DNA from: Phoenix dactylifera
Lineage: Eukaryota; Streptophyta; Magnoliopsida; Arecales; Arecaceae
NCBI RefSeq assembly: GCF_009389715.1
Contig: NC_052409.1
Span: forward strand, 2,024,001-2,088,000
Reading direction: 5' to 3'
DNA length: 64,000 nucleotides
Shown: positions 22,601 to 32,100 of the stretch, piece by piece
Layout of the letters: each line of letters starts with the position of its first letter
Position numbering within the stretch: the stretch's first letter is position 1
The notes under the pieces: model-generated
Seen by the model: only the letters and a program-made list of their open reading frames with translations
What the model was told of the DNA's origin: nothing
Database searches by the model: none
Program-made: the position numbers and the translations under genes

Positions 22601-25600
22601 TGTTGCTTGATATGCTCAAAGATGATGTTTGATTTGGGCCTTTGGTTCTCTGATTATTCAATTTGTTTGTTTGATTGGTTGATTTCTTTTTCTTATGTAA
22701 TCTGTTAGGATTTTTTGACTTTTCTGATGATGCATTTCCTTTGTAAATTTGGGTTGGATTTTGTTCTTTGGTGCGTTCTAGTTGCCCGCCCAGTGGATCG
22801 GGCCGGTGATCGATGTTGGCGGTGTGATCAAGCCATTGAAGGCAGTCTCCATGTTCCAAGCATTGCCCATCAGCAAGCCTTAGGTCCATTGGAGAATATT
22901 TGTTTCATGGTCAATAAATTTTCTTTTCTAGCTATAGAATAGAGTTTTAACGGAGCTCTATTCAACCTGATAACCTGAATGGAACAAATCGATTTTTTTT
23001 TTGAGTTGGTTTGAACCGATTTTCCTATGAGATCGGTTCAGTTTTGGTTTTGGTTTTGGTTTTTAAGAAACTGATTCAGGTCAGTTTCAAAAATATCCTT
23101 AAACCGGCCCAATCCGAACACACCCCTAGCTGAGCCTAGTTGGCAACCATAAAAGTTGAGCTCGAGCCTAATTTGTTTCCGATCAGGTCTTTGGGCCATT
23201 ATGACTTGCGCATTGACCGCCCTAATCATGAATGATTTGGATTTGAATACCATAGATTCACCTGGTCACAAGGCCAAAAATCCTTCTCTTTTTTCCTTTG
23301 TGTCAACTATTGAGGTTTTTTTAGTAGCAACTATATGTGGATTATAAGAGACATCTTACAAAAACTAGTTAACCAATAATCCAAGTAGTCCATGAAGATT
23401 TTGATGAAACATACTTGTATGGAATTCCTTATGAGATTATGTATATTAGCTTGTGAAACAAAGAAACATGGATACAGCCATACAGGTGAATACAACATGA
23501 TATAAATTCATCAATATGACAAATATTGAATAAGTAGGATATGATATGGCCACGATATGACAATGAATGAATATGCATATAATGCACATTAAGTTATCAT
23601 ATAGCTTTCTATACTTCATACAACAACATTGCTGCTAATATATACAAACTAGATTTACTCATCATTAAAATCATTAAACCATAATCCATTCTTCATATGA
23701 TAGTATCAACATTACAAATTCCAAAATAACCATTCATCAATGAAAGGTCAACATTCATCAAAAAATAAAAGGAAAAAAAGAAAAGCCTTGCCCCTCACCT
23801 TTCAAGGGATTGAGGAAGTATCTTGGGGGTATTTGAAAACTATCCAAAATCTTTTTTTAAAAAAAGTAAAACTAAGATACATAAAATATGGTCTGACATG
23901 TATCCTAGAAGTATTTGACAAAGTATTGGTATCTAATACGTATTAGATATGAACATGGTATGAATATTTAAGTATCCATACTTTCTAGTTGCTTGCTTTA
24001 GGTTAAAATACAAAAATCCTTTCTTTAGATGGGGGTGTAGGAGAAGCTTATGGACTAAGCTATGAAGCATGGACATGGATATGGATATAGGATATGATAT
24101 GAGCAAGATGCATCAATGAGTACATTCGTATTCTACATATATATACACATATATAAGTCATCAAAATTGCATAGTCTTACCCAAGGTCCGCCGTACTGGT
24201 ACCGGTCGGCGTATCGGTGGCGTCCCGGACCGGTACGAAATCGGTCCCGTATCGGTCCGAACCGGTGGCGTACCGGTCCGAACCGGTCCCGTACCGGTTC
24301 TTCAACAATAAATTGTCGGTACCGGATTTCACGCTGATTCGGTACCGGTCCCAGGCCAGACCGGTACGTACCGGCCCGTACCGGCCGGTACGGACCGGTA
24401 CGGCAGACCATGGTTTTACCATTATATGATAACATCGATTTTTGCAAGCTCGCCATTTAGTGATCGTTCAAATCCGTAGACCCAATCCATACTTATATTT
24501 TAACATTAACATGATAAACTCCAATATTGACCATTTATTGTTGAAGGATCACCATTAAATGTAGAAAGAAAAGATCCTTCCTTGACCTCAAATTTTGGGG
24601 TATTAGAGAAGTATCTCAAGCATGGTCTGACGAGCCGGCCTGTACTGGCCGGTTCGGGCTGTATCGGACCGGTCTGGCATGTAACCGGTACGTCGGAGCC
24701 GTGGAAACTGGGACGGGCCGAACCCAGCCGGAGCTGGGGAAGACGAAGAGAAGGGGAGAGAGAGTGGGGAAGAGAGGGAGGAAGGAGAGGTCTTCGCTGC
24801 CCACAGAGGGCTGTGAGGGGTCGGCGAAGGCTGAGGGGGCGGCGGAGCCCGCGTGGGGGGGGGGAGGGGAGCCCGCAGGGGACCGGTGGAGGCCAAGGCC
24901 GCGGCCGCGTCCCTTGTTTTTTCGATTTGCCGACTTCACTTAAAAATTCTATATTTTTTTCGTGGCCTCGGCCTCCGCCACACCCCTGCGGGCTTCCCCG
25001 TCCCCCCGCCCCCCGGCCTTCGCCGCCCCCCAACCTCCGCCAGCCCCCTCGTGGCCCTCCGCGAGCGACCTCTCCTCCCTCCCTCCCCCGCTTGCTCTCT
25101 TGTTCTCTTCTTCTTCTCCGGCTTCGGCGGCGAAGAGTGTTCCGGTTCGGTACTAGTTTAAACTGGTACGAACCGAAACTGTACCGGTCCGGTAGGCGAC
25201 CGGTACGCCTATCGGTACTGGTACGGCGAACCTTGATCTCAAGTGTATTTGAAAAGTGTCCCAAGTTTTTTTTTCTAATTTTGACAAATAAGATATATAA
25301 CACGATTATTGGACACATACTCAAGAAGTATCCAGTGAGTATTGATATCTGATACGGACATGACATGTAATTTAAAGTATTAGTGCTTCCCTTGTTTGTT
25401 TTTTGCGAAAAAATTGGGATCATAAAAGACATTATTCTCTGAATGTGCAAACATCCAATGATGGGTAATGCAAAGTTTCTCTTAAGACCTACTTTAAGGC
25501 CTATGATTATCACAATTGTAAATCCAATATTGTATTTTTTTCATTCATCATTTATAATTTTCTTTTAATATAAGTTTAACTGTTAGTGTGAAATTTGAAG

Positions 25601-27744
25601 GTTTGTTTGGTTCATGGTTGAATTTTGCTTAATGAGAACAAGCAAGTCTATTTCTATCAAATTTGCAGTCTACATCAGCAACCTGCAGGGCAATATTTTA
25701 AATTTTGTACATGTATTTACTCTTATTGCAGGCTGTTACTATTTCATGAATTGGCCATTTTAAAATAAACAAACCATAAGTTTCAAAGTCTTTAACCGAT
25801 GTATCTACAATCCTTTGTTTGATCTTTTTAACGTACATTGTCGGGTGACATTGCATCGATATTTTTCACCATCGTTATTATGCTGTTGACTGAGATCTGC
25901 ATTTGAACATCTTTAAATGTTTTCAGAACCAATACACAGACAATCAACAAGCAAATGCTGCTGGTTTTATGGTGGTTCCTGATGGGCAGGATGGTAGCAG
26001 CCATCAAGAAGATCCTTCGGTTGTACTGGAGCAGAATCAGCAGATGCTAAAAGACCCGATTGTGGAATGCATTGAAGAACCTTGGCTGCAGAACAGCCCA
26101 GTGCTTATTAATGACATGGGCGACAATATTGGCATGACAGATAGGTCTCACACTCCTCCGAGCCAAAATGATGGATATGTGGAGCTTAATGATCTTGCTG
26201 ATACTGTAAATCCAGAAGATCCTCCTAGTGAAGACTCTGTAGTTTGCCCTTTAAGGACTTGTAATGATTGGAAATCTGTGGATGGAGTAGATGATACCAT
26301 CAATTTAGAAGAAATCCTTGATGTGGAGGAATTTTTCGACACCGTGAATGAAAACACAGACAGGCCGGAACTGGTTCAGATGTCCCCGACAGTTCAGGAT
26401 AATTATAATCTGCAATCAATTGATCTCACAAATCCTGTAGCTGGTGATTGTCCTTCAAGTCAATTGGCTGAGGAAAACACGATGTTTTATGATGCACCTA
26501 GCAATGACCTAGGATTTAGCCAGGATAATTTTCCAGAACTGAATCAACTCCTGTACTCGCCTATCACTGATCCATCTGGGTTTGATGCGGTGGATAAGTT
26601 AATGGGGTACTTTGATGCCACAGATGATAATTTACATGTTGATACTGCAGGTTCCTTAGAAAAGTCGGGGTGTATGAATTCTTGTATCTTGGACCAGTTC
26701 AACCTCACTCCAGAGGTATGCCCCATTAGAACCTCAAATGAAGTTGCTCTATCCTTCAATCAAGCGTGTATTTATTGATTGTATAGATGAGGTAACATAT
26801 CATATGATTCTTGCTTGCAGTTTGATGGCATCAATGCTCAACAAAACAAGGATAACCCACAGGCACCAGAACCAAATGTTACAAGTCGCGCATCATCCTC
26901 CATTAGCTTACCTGATGGTATTAATCAGTTTTATAGTAAAACTGATGTTAACATCGTGCCAGGTATGGTTTTTGAGATCAAATATTTTCTCCTAGGAAAT
27001 TAAATACACCTTTTGCATTGCGACTCTCTAAGCTGTTTCTGTAAAAGTCTGGACCTGGTTAAAGTCTGATTACCGTATGGATCGCTCAAAATTTCTTTGT
27101 TTGCAAATCACAACTGTTTTTCCTTATAAAGGATAGCCTCTGAGACTATTTAGTTTGGGTTTGCAAGAGCAGAATGAAATTTTGGTGATGATCAAGTTGC
27201 ATACAGTCTAGATGGTCCAGGCACTTATTTCGAAGATTTTCTCATGGACTGGCCTTCTTTTGGGCATACATGATATTTGTTCTGAATGCAAGGTCTTAAA
27301 TTTTGTGGTGCAGATGTACAGGGGAATGAGAGCAATGATAATACTATCACAAAACGTCTTGTGAACATGTTGGGCTCAATCTCGGCCCCCCCTGCTATTG
27401 CTGCAGAATATCCTGCTGGGTCAGAGAAACGTGCTGGACAAATCTCCACAACCAACTCAGCCAGCTCGATACATGTCACTGCTGGGATGATCCAAATACG
27501 TGGTTTAACTGTGACAGGCAGCACAGAACACTGGTCCTTGCAGAAGAACGGAGATGTGGGCTTCCTCCTTTCTTACGGACTGGCTGGTAATGAAGTTAGA
27601 AAATCTATACTTCTTGATTCAATTTCAAAGATGCAGGGTGGACCAGTGTCAATGATGCTACGTGGTGGCTTCTATCTTTTCTTCCTATCGGCATTACTTC
27701 TTACAATAAGCTATAAAATGGGATTGTGTATTTATAGCAAGTAA
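13610..27744 (+). CDS. Membrane-anchored NAC transcription factor (NTL type)
   Basis: Five coding exons: 13610-14113, 14233-14433, 25927-26715, 26821-26962 and 27314-27744. All have GT-AG junctions with matching phases and total 2067 nt, so 688 aa. Residues about 28-179 are a full NAC DNA-binding domain: A ([17 protein letters not shown]), B ([11 protein letters not shown]), C ([13 protein letters not shown] to [12 protein letters not shown]), D ([16 protein letters not shown] and NWVMHEYRL) and E ([10 protein letters not shown]). The next segment, KNGPGPQNG, is typical of the ANAC053/078 group. The middle is acidic and Asn/Gln-rich, as in an activation region. The last 29 residues hold one hydrophobic segment ([16 protein letters not shown]) with a short basic tail. 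Such NTL factors are tethered to ER or other membranes and are released by proteolysis under stress; Arabidopsis relatives control proteasome or oxidative-stress genes. The exact orthologue is not settled. Confidence 0.93.
15182..17004. mobile_element. PIF/Harbinger-like non-autonomous element, 1.8 kb
   Basis: The element starts GGCCCTGTTTG and ends CAAACGAGGCC, and is flanked on both sides by TAA (15179-15181 and 17005-17007), the target duplication typical of PIF/Harbinger. Both ends also contain GTGTTTGGTAAA in inverted orientation (near 15228 and 16920). The interior is composite: an AT-only satellite-like block of about three 137-bp units (15437-15860), TTTA and CTTTT microsatellites (15990-16260), and a GC-rich segment with GGGGAGG runs (16310-16750). 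No transposase is seen, so it depends on one elsewhere. The GC-rich open frames on both strands lack any domain. Confidence 0.75.
15437..15860 (+). repeat. AT-rich 137-bp tandem repeat inside the Harbinger-like element
   Basis: The landmark TAAATTAATTTTTCATAATA recurs with variants near 15444, 15582, 15719 and 15855 (the last partial), giving a period of about 136-138 bp and three full units. The units are built almost only of A and T with ATAATATAATATA strings. Confidence 0.75.
17244..17533 (+). repeat. 147-bp diverged tandem duplication
   Basis: Two adjacent blocks start GAGTAGATTGGCTTC (17244) and GAGTAGATTGACTTC (17391). They share GCATTCACAAGATTTGA, AGCTCAAATCAT and TTTTCAA(T/C)ATTT in the same order, so period about 147 bp and roughly 80% identity. 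No coding content. Confidence 0.7.
17878..18945. mobile_element. hAT-like element with perfect 8-bp target duplication (host of a nested insertion)
   Basis: Ends are TAGGGATGGCAACGGGTCGG and, at the right, a stretch whose complement is TAGGGGTGGCAATTTACTC. GCTAAAAC flanks both sides (17870-17877 and 18946-18953), a perfect 8-bp duplication as made by hAT transposases. Removing the nested element at 17905-18607 leaves about 365 bp, similar to the related 285-bp element at 19125-19409. The right part contains GGGTAGG and GGTCGGGTAAAACC motifs and no coding frame. Confidence 0.85.
17905..18607. mobile_element. CAAGG-family hAT-like element, copy E, nested
   Basis: It begins CAAGGTTACC and ends ...AACATTG (complement CAATGTTAGGCGAACC). 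Flanks are GATAGGCT (17897-17904) and GGTAGGCC (18608-18615), 6 of 8 identical. The interior has a long purine-rich GGGAGAGG tract (18005-18180), also present in other copies, and ACGATACGGATCGGT near the left end. It sits within the hAT-like element at 17878-18945, so it inserted later. A short CCCTAA-type run lies at 18094-18118. Confidence 0.65.
19125..19409. mobile_element. hAT MITE, 285 bp, related to the element at 17878
   Basis: Ends TAGGGGTGGTAATTTG and CCATTGCCATTTCTA; flanks GTTAGGTG (19117-19124) and GCTAGGTG (19410-19417), 7 of 8 identical. Its complement shares GAGATTTGTGAAGAGTTATAT and further segments with the right part of the element at 17878-18945, so the two are the same family in opposite orientation, 180 bp apart. 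Confidence 0.8.
20446..20951. mobile_element. CAAGG-family hAT-like element, copy C
   Basis: Begins CAAGGAATGTTGTACCATCC and ends GCATAGCATACCTTG. The flanks AAGTAGAC (20438-20445) and ACATAGAC (20952-20959) match at 6 of 8 bases. The core has GAGAGAG and CCCTCCC tracts in roughly mirror order around 20550-20850. Its left end resembles the inverted right end of copy E (ACCATCCTGAA in both). Confidence 0.65.
22210..22440 (+). pseudogene. Sarcosine oxidase gene fragment (N-terminal part) inside the inner hAT-like element
   Basis: From ATG 22210 the frame reads [20 protein letters not shown], the start of plant peroxisomal sarcosine oxidase with its FAD-binding G-x-G-x-x-G (here GVGIMG). The following residues expected before the ESRTIR block are lost or scrambled. 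At 22308-22425 the relation returns: [18 protein letters not shown] then [12 protein letters not shown] frame change separates the blocks. The enzyme oxidises N-methyl amino acids such as sarcosine and pipecolate; this copy cannot encode it because the dinucleotide fold is broken. Identification is from remembered family motifs. Confidence 0.7.
22512..22629 (+). pseudogene. SAR1 GTPase gene fragment inside the inner hAT-like element
   Basis: One frame reads [12 protein letters not shown], two stop codons, then [20 protein letters not shown] and LKDD. Plant SAR1, the small GTPase that starts COPII vesicle coats at the ER, has WFYGVLASLGLWQKEAKILF followed by the P-loop GLDNAGKT and LLHMLKDE. 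The order and spacing agree, but the first P-loop Gly is Arg and two stops replace the W-Q codons, so it is dead. The sequence after LKDD is intron-like, suggesting capture of genomic DNA and not of a cDNA. Confidence 0.7.
22791..22883 (+). pseudogene. Second sarcosine oxidase gene fragment
   Basis: The frame reads [20 protein letters not shown] before a TAG stop. Plant sarcosine oxidases have a closely similar block (GGVIKPTKAVSMFQ-Lx-I) in the middle of the protein. It lies right of the SAR1 fragment, so the SAR1 piece interrupts two pieces of the same oxidase gene. Together they make a chimera within one mobile element. Confidence 0.6.
24182..24412. mobile_element. CAAGG-family hAT-like element, copy A (231 bp)
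   Basis: Starts CAAGGTCCGCCGTAC and ends GTACGGCAGACCATG; 8-bp flanks GTCTTACC (24174-24181) and GTTTTACC (24413-24420) differ at one base. Nearly the whole element is made of words such as ACCGGTCCGAACCGGTC and CGTACCGGCC, so it can fold on itself. Non-coding, although open frames run across both strands. Confidence 0.8.
24621..25235. mobile_element. CAAGG-family hAT-like element, copy B (615 bp)
   Basis: Starts CATGGTCTGACGAGCCGG and ends GGTACGGCGAACCTTG, with a perfect 8-bp duplication ATCTCAAG at 24613-24620 and 25236-25243. The interior is GC-rich with a GAGAGAGAGTGGGG tract on the left, a pyrimidine-rich CCTCCCTCCCCC tract on the right and GGCGGCGGAGCC words. Long open frames on both strands are low-complexity Pro/Arg/Gly/Ser and match no domain. 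Confidence 0.8.
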
Positions 27745-29107
27745 GCTTGTTTGTCTGTTCAATAGATACTCTTTTGACCAAGTGATTTGAACACATTTAA
27801 AACTCGAGGAAGAAAAGGACCTTAAAATGTTGGACCATATGTATTGCATATTATGATATTTATTTGTGGCTTTTTTCAACTGAAGGGTGCACGGACTGAC
27901 AGATATACGTTCACTTGGGACAATGAATCGTTTGTAATATGATGCGCACGGTTTTTTTATTCTTACTCTTTCTGCAATTTCAGATACTGTCATGCTAGAC
28001 CGCACATTATGAAACTTAAGACTTGCCTTGACGAGGATCTGCATGTTTAGCATGTTTTTAATGTTGAAAATTGTTGATGCGAAAAATTTACTCGGGTGCT
28101 TTTGATTGTGGTTGTGAGAATTAATGCTGTTAAACACCAAATATGTACCTAGGGGAAAATGGTGACTTTTGTTTTGACCCTATGATGCAACTTTGATTTG
28201 GTGAATTGCTCCAGCAGTTGGATATGCCAGGATTAACAGCATTTTCTGTCCAAAGTCTGTTCTGCCAAAGCTTTGCCAACTTTTGCATCACTCTGGTAAT
28301 CCAAGACCTGTTTCCATAAGTTTAGCAAGAGAAAGTGGGATCTACCACATGGAGATTCATGTTGAAGGTAAGCATTTCCGTAACTTATTTAACTTGTTTT
28401 TATTTTGACTCTTCTTTAAATCAAATAGATCTTTGGTACCAAAAGCTCTAAAGATTTCATGAACAACTAAAAAAATACAACGGTTCAATTCCACATGTTC
28501 AATCTAGTTCACTTTTGGTTTTTTGAACACAGAAAGAACCTTCAATTATTTTGCCCGCGGCCAGTGATTTTTTTTTCTAAGCATCCACGCCAAGGAATAG
28601 AAATTAAAGTAAGTGGTAGGGGCAGAAATTGAAATGATGTATTTATCAGATCACTGAGGGAAGTGCTTCAGTAATTCCAGGTAACACAATTTTGAGCATT
28701 GATCAGAAACTTGTGCATGAATTGGACCGGGTACGCACACTCCACTAATCTGCCATTCTGAATCCCCTAACTAGCCTGCACGCTAATAATTGTGTTGGTA
28801 GCTTGTTTGTTTTTAACAGTCAACCTCCCGATTGTTTCAGGTTCCTGTACCTTTTCTGGTTTGAGCAGAAAGCAAAACAGCAGCGCAAATTTATTGCACC
28901 TTCTATAATTGTTAACAGCATGCACAAAAAGGCAGCTCTGGTCCTTGGATTGGTTGCATAAAAAAACAAGATAAATTATTTAACTTGATTTTCTGCAAAA
29001 ATATTTACATCAGCTAATATACAATGCACTGTTTCACTATGCACATAATCTAGGCCAGCCAGCCGATCATAAGGATTTTGCCAAAAATAGATGCAACTTT
29101 TGACAAG
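27745..29107. other. Tail-to-tail region between the NAC and PIP5K stop codons
   Basis: About 1.36 kb that must hold both 3' UTRs. No repeat with target duplications and no coding exon were recognised. Good splice-like sites occur (for example around 28370 and 28740), so a spliced NAC 3' UTR is possible. TTTGTAATATGATG and ATAAATTATTTAAC give weak polyadenylation contexts. Confidence 0.4.
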
Positions 29108-32100
29108 CTAGGGATTTTCGGGGAAAACTGTCTGAATAAACCTTAAAAATCGCTGCGAGTAGAATTCAGGATCCACCACTGAGATGGAAAGGGAATCAAA
29201 TTGAATGGATTTGTAAGCATGTTCTATCTTCTTGGTCATGTTATATTCCTGCAAAATGTCAATTATCCCCAAGTAGAGAACCACATCGTACACTTCTTCA
29301 TGGAGCTGGGTTTTATCTTCTGCTGGACTATGCTCCGCTCTAGCAGGCATGTTAACCCCGAGCTGGATCTGTAGCCTGGGCAAAGTAACATTTAAAATAA
29401 GGCTGTCGAATATGAAATATTGAGGACAACCATCATATCACAAACTAATCCTAGTGCACAAGGCCTGTGGCCTTTGGGTTATGCTTCTCATGGAAAGCAT
29501 TGCACGGTATGGATGCGCCAAGCTGCTCGAGAGGGTTGCTAAAAAACATTGCGAATAAAACAGCTCACCTTGCTGTGCCTGGAAGCAGCAGATCCACTTC
29601 CTCAAAACCAGCGGCTGATGCTCTTAAACGGCTGCCTCTGATATGAGGACCCACAACAACACTGTTTTCATCACTCCCGTGTGGAACCAAAACAAGGCCC
29701 TGCGGGTAGCTAAAAATCTCATCCTCTTGGACATCTGAAATTGAATAATAATTGAAGAAACTTATAATCACTTCCCAAGCAAAGTGATTCAAGGCTTTTA
29801 GCAAGAGACCTATGCATATTGACACAAGCAATAGATACCAGACGGCTTTTAGTAATATTATATTTGGCATTTTACATGATGATGACCTGGCTATCACCAT
29901 TAACAACTTGCACAATAAAGCAAATGATTAAAAGTATCAGTAACCTCTAGCACTAGAAGGATCACTATTCTCTAGGATACAGAAAATCCTTTTGTTTTCT
30001 AGGAATACATGGATTCAAGAACCAAAAATAGATTTAAGATGATCCTAGAGCCAGAAAACTCCATTTTTCAATCTCAAACATGTCCAGAAATTGGAAGCGG
30101 CATAGTAATAGATTAAAGAAAAGCATACTACAAGTGAAGACTAACATCTATGTTTATATGCAAATGCATCATGAACAATTGCTATATGAGAGATACTTTG
30201 TCATCATCATTGGGCAAAAAAAAAAGCAGAAAATTAGAAAACACTAATACACAGTGTGGACATTATACATGAAGCTTCAGCAATCTGGTAGTTTAGGAAT
30301 AGTGTTAACCTCTCTGCATATTAGAATCCAATATAACATGGAACTAATTTCCAGATTTTATTTTGAGCCAGTTTGTGATATTGGCGAGCAGTTTAGAAAA
30401 TAATATCTGAAATCTTCTAACAGAAATACCATATTTTGAGCAAGTAGTCAATGGCTATCACAACCTTCCAAGTTTAAAGTTAGGTGTTTTTCACCTCAGT
30501 GAAGGTTTCAAAACAATTCTTAGATTCCCTAAATATAAGCATCTTTGAAATATTCCGTGACCTGATATATGTCTCTTTATCTCTTCAGTTCCAACAAAGC
30601 ACGCATGTTGATAAGACTTGATAAACAGAGTCAAGTATGAAAAACCATTATGAAGTAAATTGTGCATATATCAGGAAAAGAAATCCAGGTAGATAGCATA
30701 GGTGGGTCCCATTAAGCACTAGATTAAATAATTGATTGTCCTATTATTAAAGCATAATATAAACTGGACTGTTTTTGGGAACTCTTCCTGTTAACTCGAA
30801 ATTACAGGTCTTTCGATTGGAAATATTTAGCAACTCTACAAAAAAATCACTTAATTTTCAGTTTCTATTACGCCTATTTTCTCTCAAAGAAATACACCAG
30901 TTTTTCTTCATCTAAGTTTTTCATCCTAGAAAAGAAGCGCTTCACCCCAACTCAAAAGCAAGAACCTTATTTTCCTGGTAGTTTAGTAGCTTTTTCTTCA
31001 CAAATAAGAACAATAAAGGCAGAAAAACTAATTCTACAAGAAATTTTGATGCCATCACCTTCCACTGAAAGGACAGTTAATCTGTCTGCAGTCACACTTC
31101 GATGATGGGATGCACGTGATTGCAAGTGCTGGGGAGCCCGATAATGGACACCTAACAATAGGCTGTAATCCATTATGTGTTGTGTTTCCAAAAATTTGCT
31201 ATCAATCTCAATCTGCCTGCAGGAGAAATTGATAAGAGTACGACAAACATCTGAAGGTTCTACGAAACTATAATTCAATTAAAATATTTAAAAACAATAG
31301 GAATACCATCCAAATGAAATGCCAAAATCTTGCACTCAATAATGGCATGCTAAAATTTTACATACAATTAATGTGCTATTGGCACTGCATTTAATTGAAG
31401 AAAACACCAAATACTAGGCAGACATATCCCGGTTCTAGAAGCCTAGAAGAACAGGTGCTAGAAAGTTGCTGCTCAACATAACATTCAAATCATGAAGAGT
31501 AACATGTTCCTGAATAAGTTTCCACAATCTGTAACTTAGATGTATCAAATAAGCAGACCCTTATTAATAGGGCTTCTCGTAAACATATAACTTTCGTTTG
31601 GCCAGTTTATGTATTCTGTTACTTGCAATTATTAGAGCTATTTGGAAGAAGCTGAATCGATTTTCTCGTGGCAAATTAAAAAAGCAAATAATGGTTGCCG
31701 CTTGAACACAGGTTGAATATCAAGCCATTGCAGGCACTGACTCCAAAATGTCACATGGATCCATGGGCACCTTTGAATACGAGAATATATTATTTTTAAT
31801 TTTACACCATTAATTTGTAATAACAAGAATATTATTCGACTAGCACGACGTTGTCTTTCATAAGCACAGAAAGTACAGTTGCTTTGACTATCATATTGTC
31901 AGGCCACTATCTGTAACATACTAAGAAGTTGCTTATCTCATTGCAATAAGAGTGCCACATCCTTGACAAAAAAAAGGAAACATCATTAAAAAATCAAAGA
32001 AAAAAAGAGTCATCCAGTCATACAGTTTTGCCAATAAAAATCTGAAAGGTGGGGCATGAACATGTGAGAGACACATATTGTTCAATAGCACATAATAGAT

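Larger units (their letters stand above)
21563..23128. mobile_element. Inner hAT-like element carrying gene fragments (Pack-type)
   Basis: Left end TAGGTGTGTGTAAAAAATCG and right end whose complement reads TAGGGGTGTGTTCGG; the first 11 bases match at 10. The flanks GTTGAGCT (21555-21562) and GCTGAGCC (23129-23136) match at 6 of 8, so it is an older insertion or the edges are a base off. Both subterminal regions are rich in GGTTTGG/AACCGAT words. The interior (about 21900-22950) holds recognisable pieces of sarcosine oxidase and SAR1, and a 48-bp duplication of TTGATATTTATATGTTG at about 21990-22060. No transposase is present. Confidence 0.65.
21284..23224. mobile_element. Outer hAT-like element containing a second element
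   Basis: Left end TAGGGGTGTCAATGGG; right end GCATTGACCGCCCTA, whose complement TAGGGCGGTCAATG matches 12 of 14. The target repeats are ATCATGCA (21276-21283) and ATCATGAA (23225-23232), 7 of 8. Without the inner element (21563-23128) only about 375 bp remain, a typical MITE size. The remaining sequence has GAGCCTAG and GGCTCGAGC-like words and no coding frame. Confidence 0.75.
14434..25926 (+). other. NAC intron 2, 11.5 kb, filled with transposons
   Basis: Donor GTAAAT at 14434 and acceptor TTTTCAG ending at 25926 join in phase 0 between the NAC E-subdomain exon and the large acidic exon. The other introns of the gene are about 105-350 bp. Inside lie at least nine insertions that I could delimit by target duplications, listed separately. 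Stretches not explained by them (14434-15181, 17534-17877, 19410-20445, 23233-24173, 25244-25926) show no coding signal. The parts at 23780-23940 and 24545-25400 share diverged sequence (GAGGAAGTATCTTGGG-like and TATTTGAAAA segments) and are probably two copies of another old repeat. Confidence 0.8.

Noticed and set aside
24133-25513. Frames up to 335 codons around 24.1-25.5 kb
   Set aside because: They cross the ends and target repeats of two CAAGG elements and consist of Pro/Arg/Ser/Gly low-complexity sequence.
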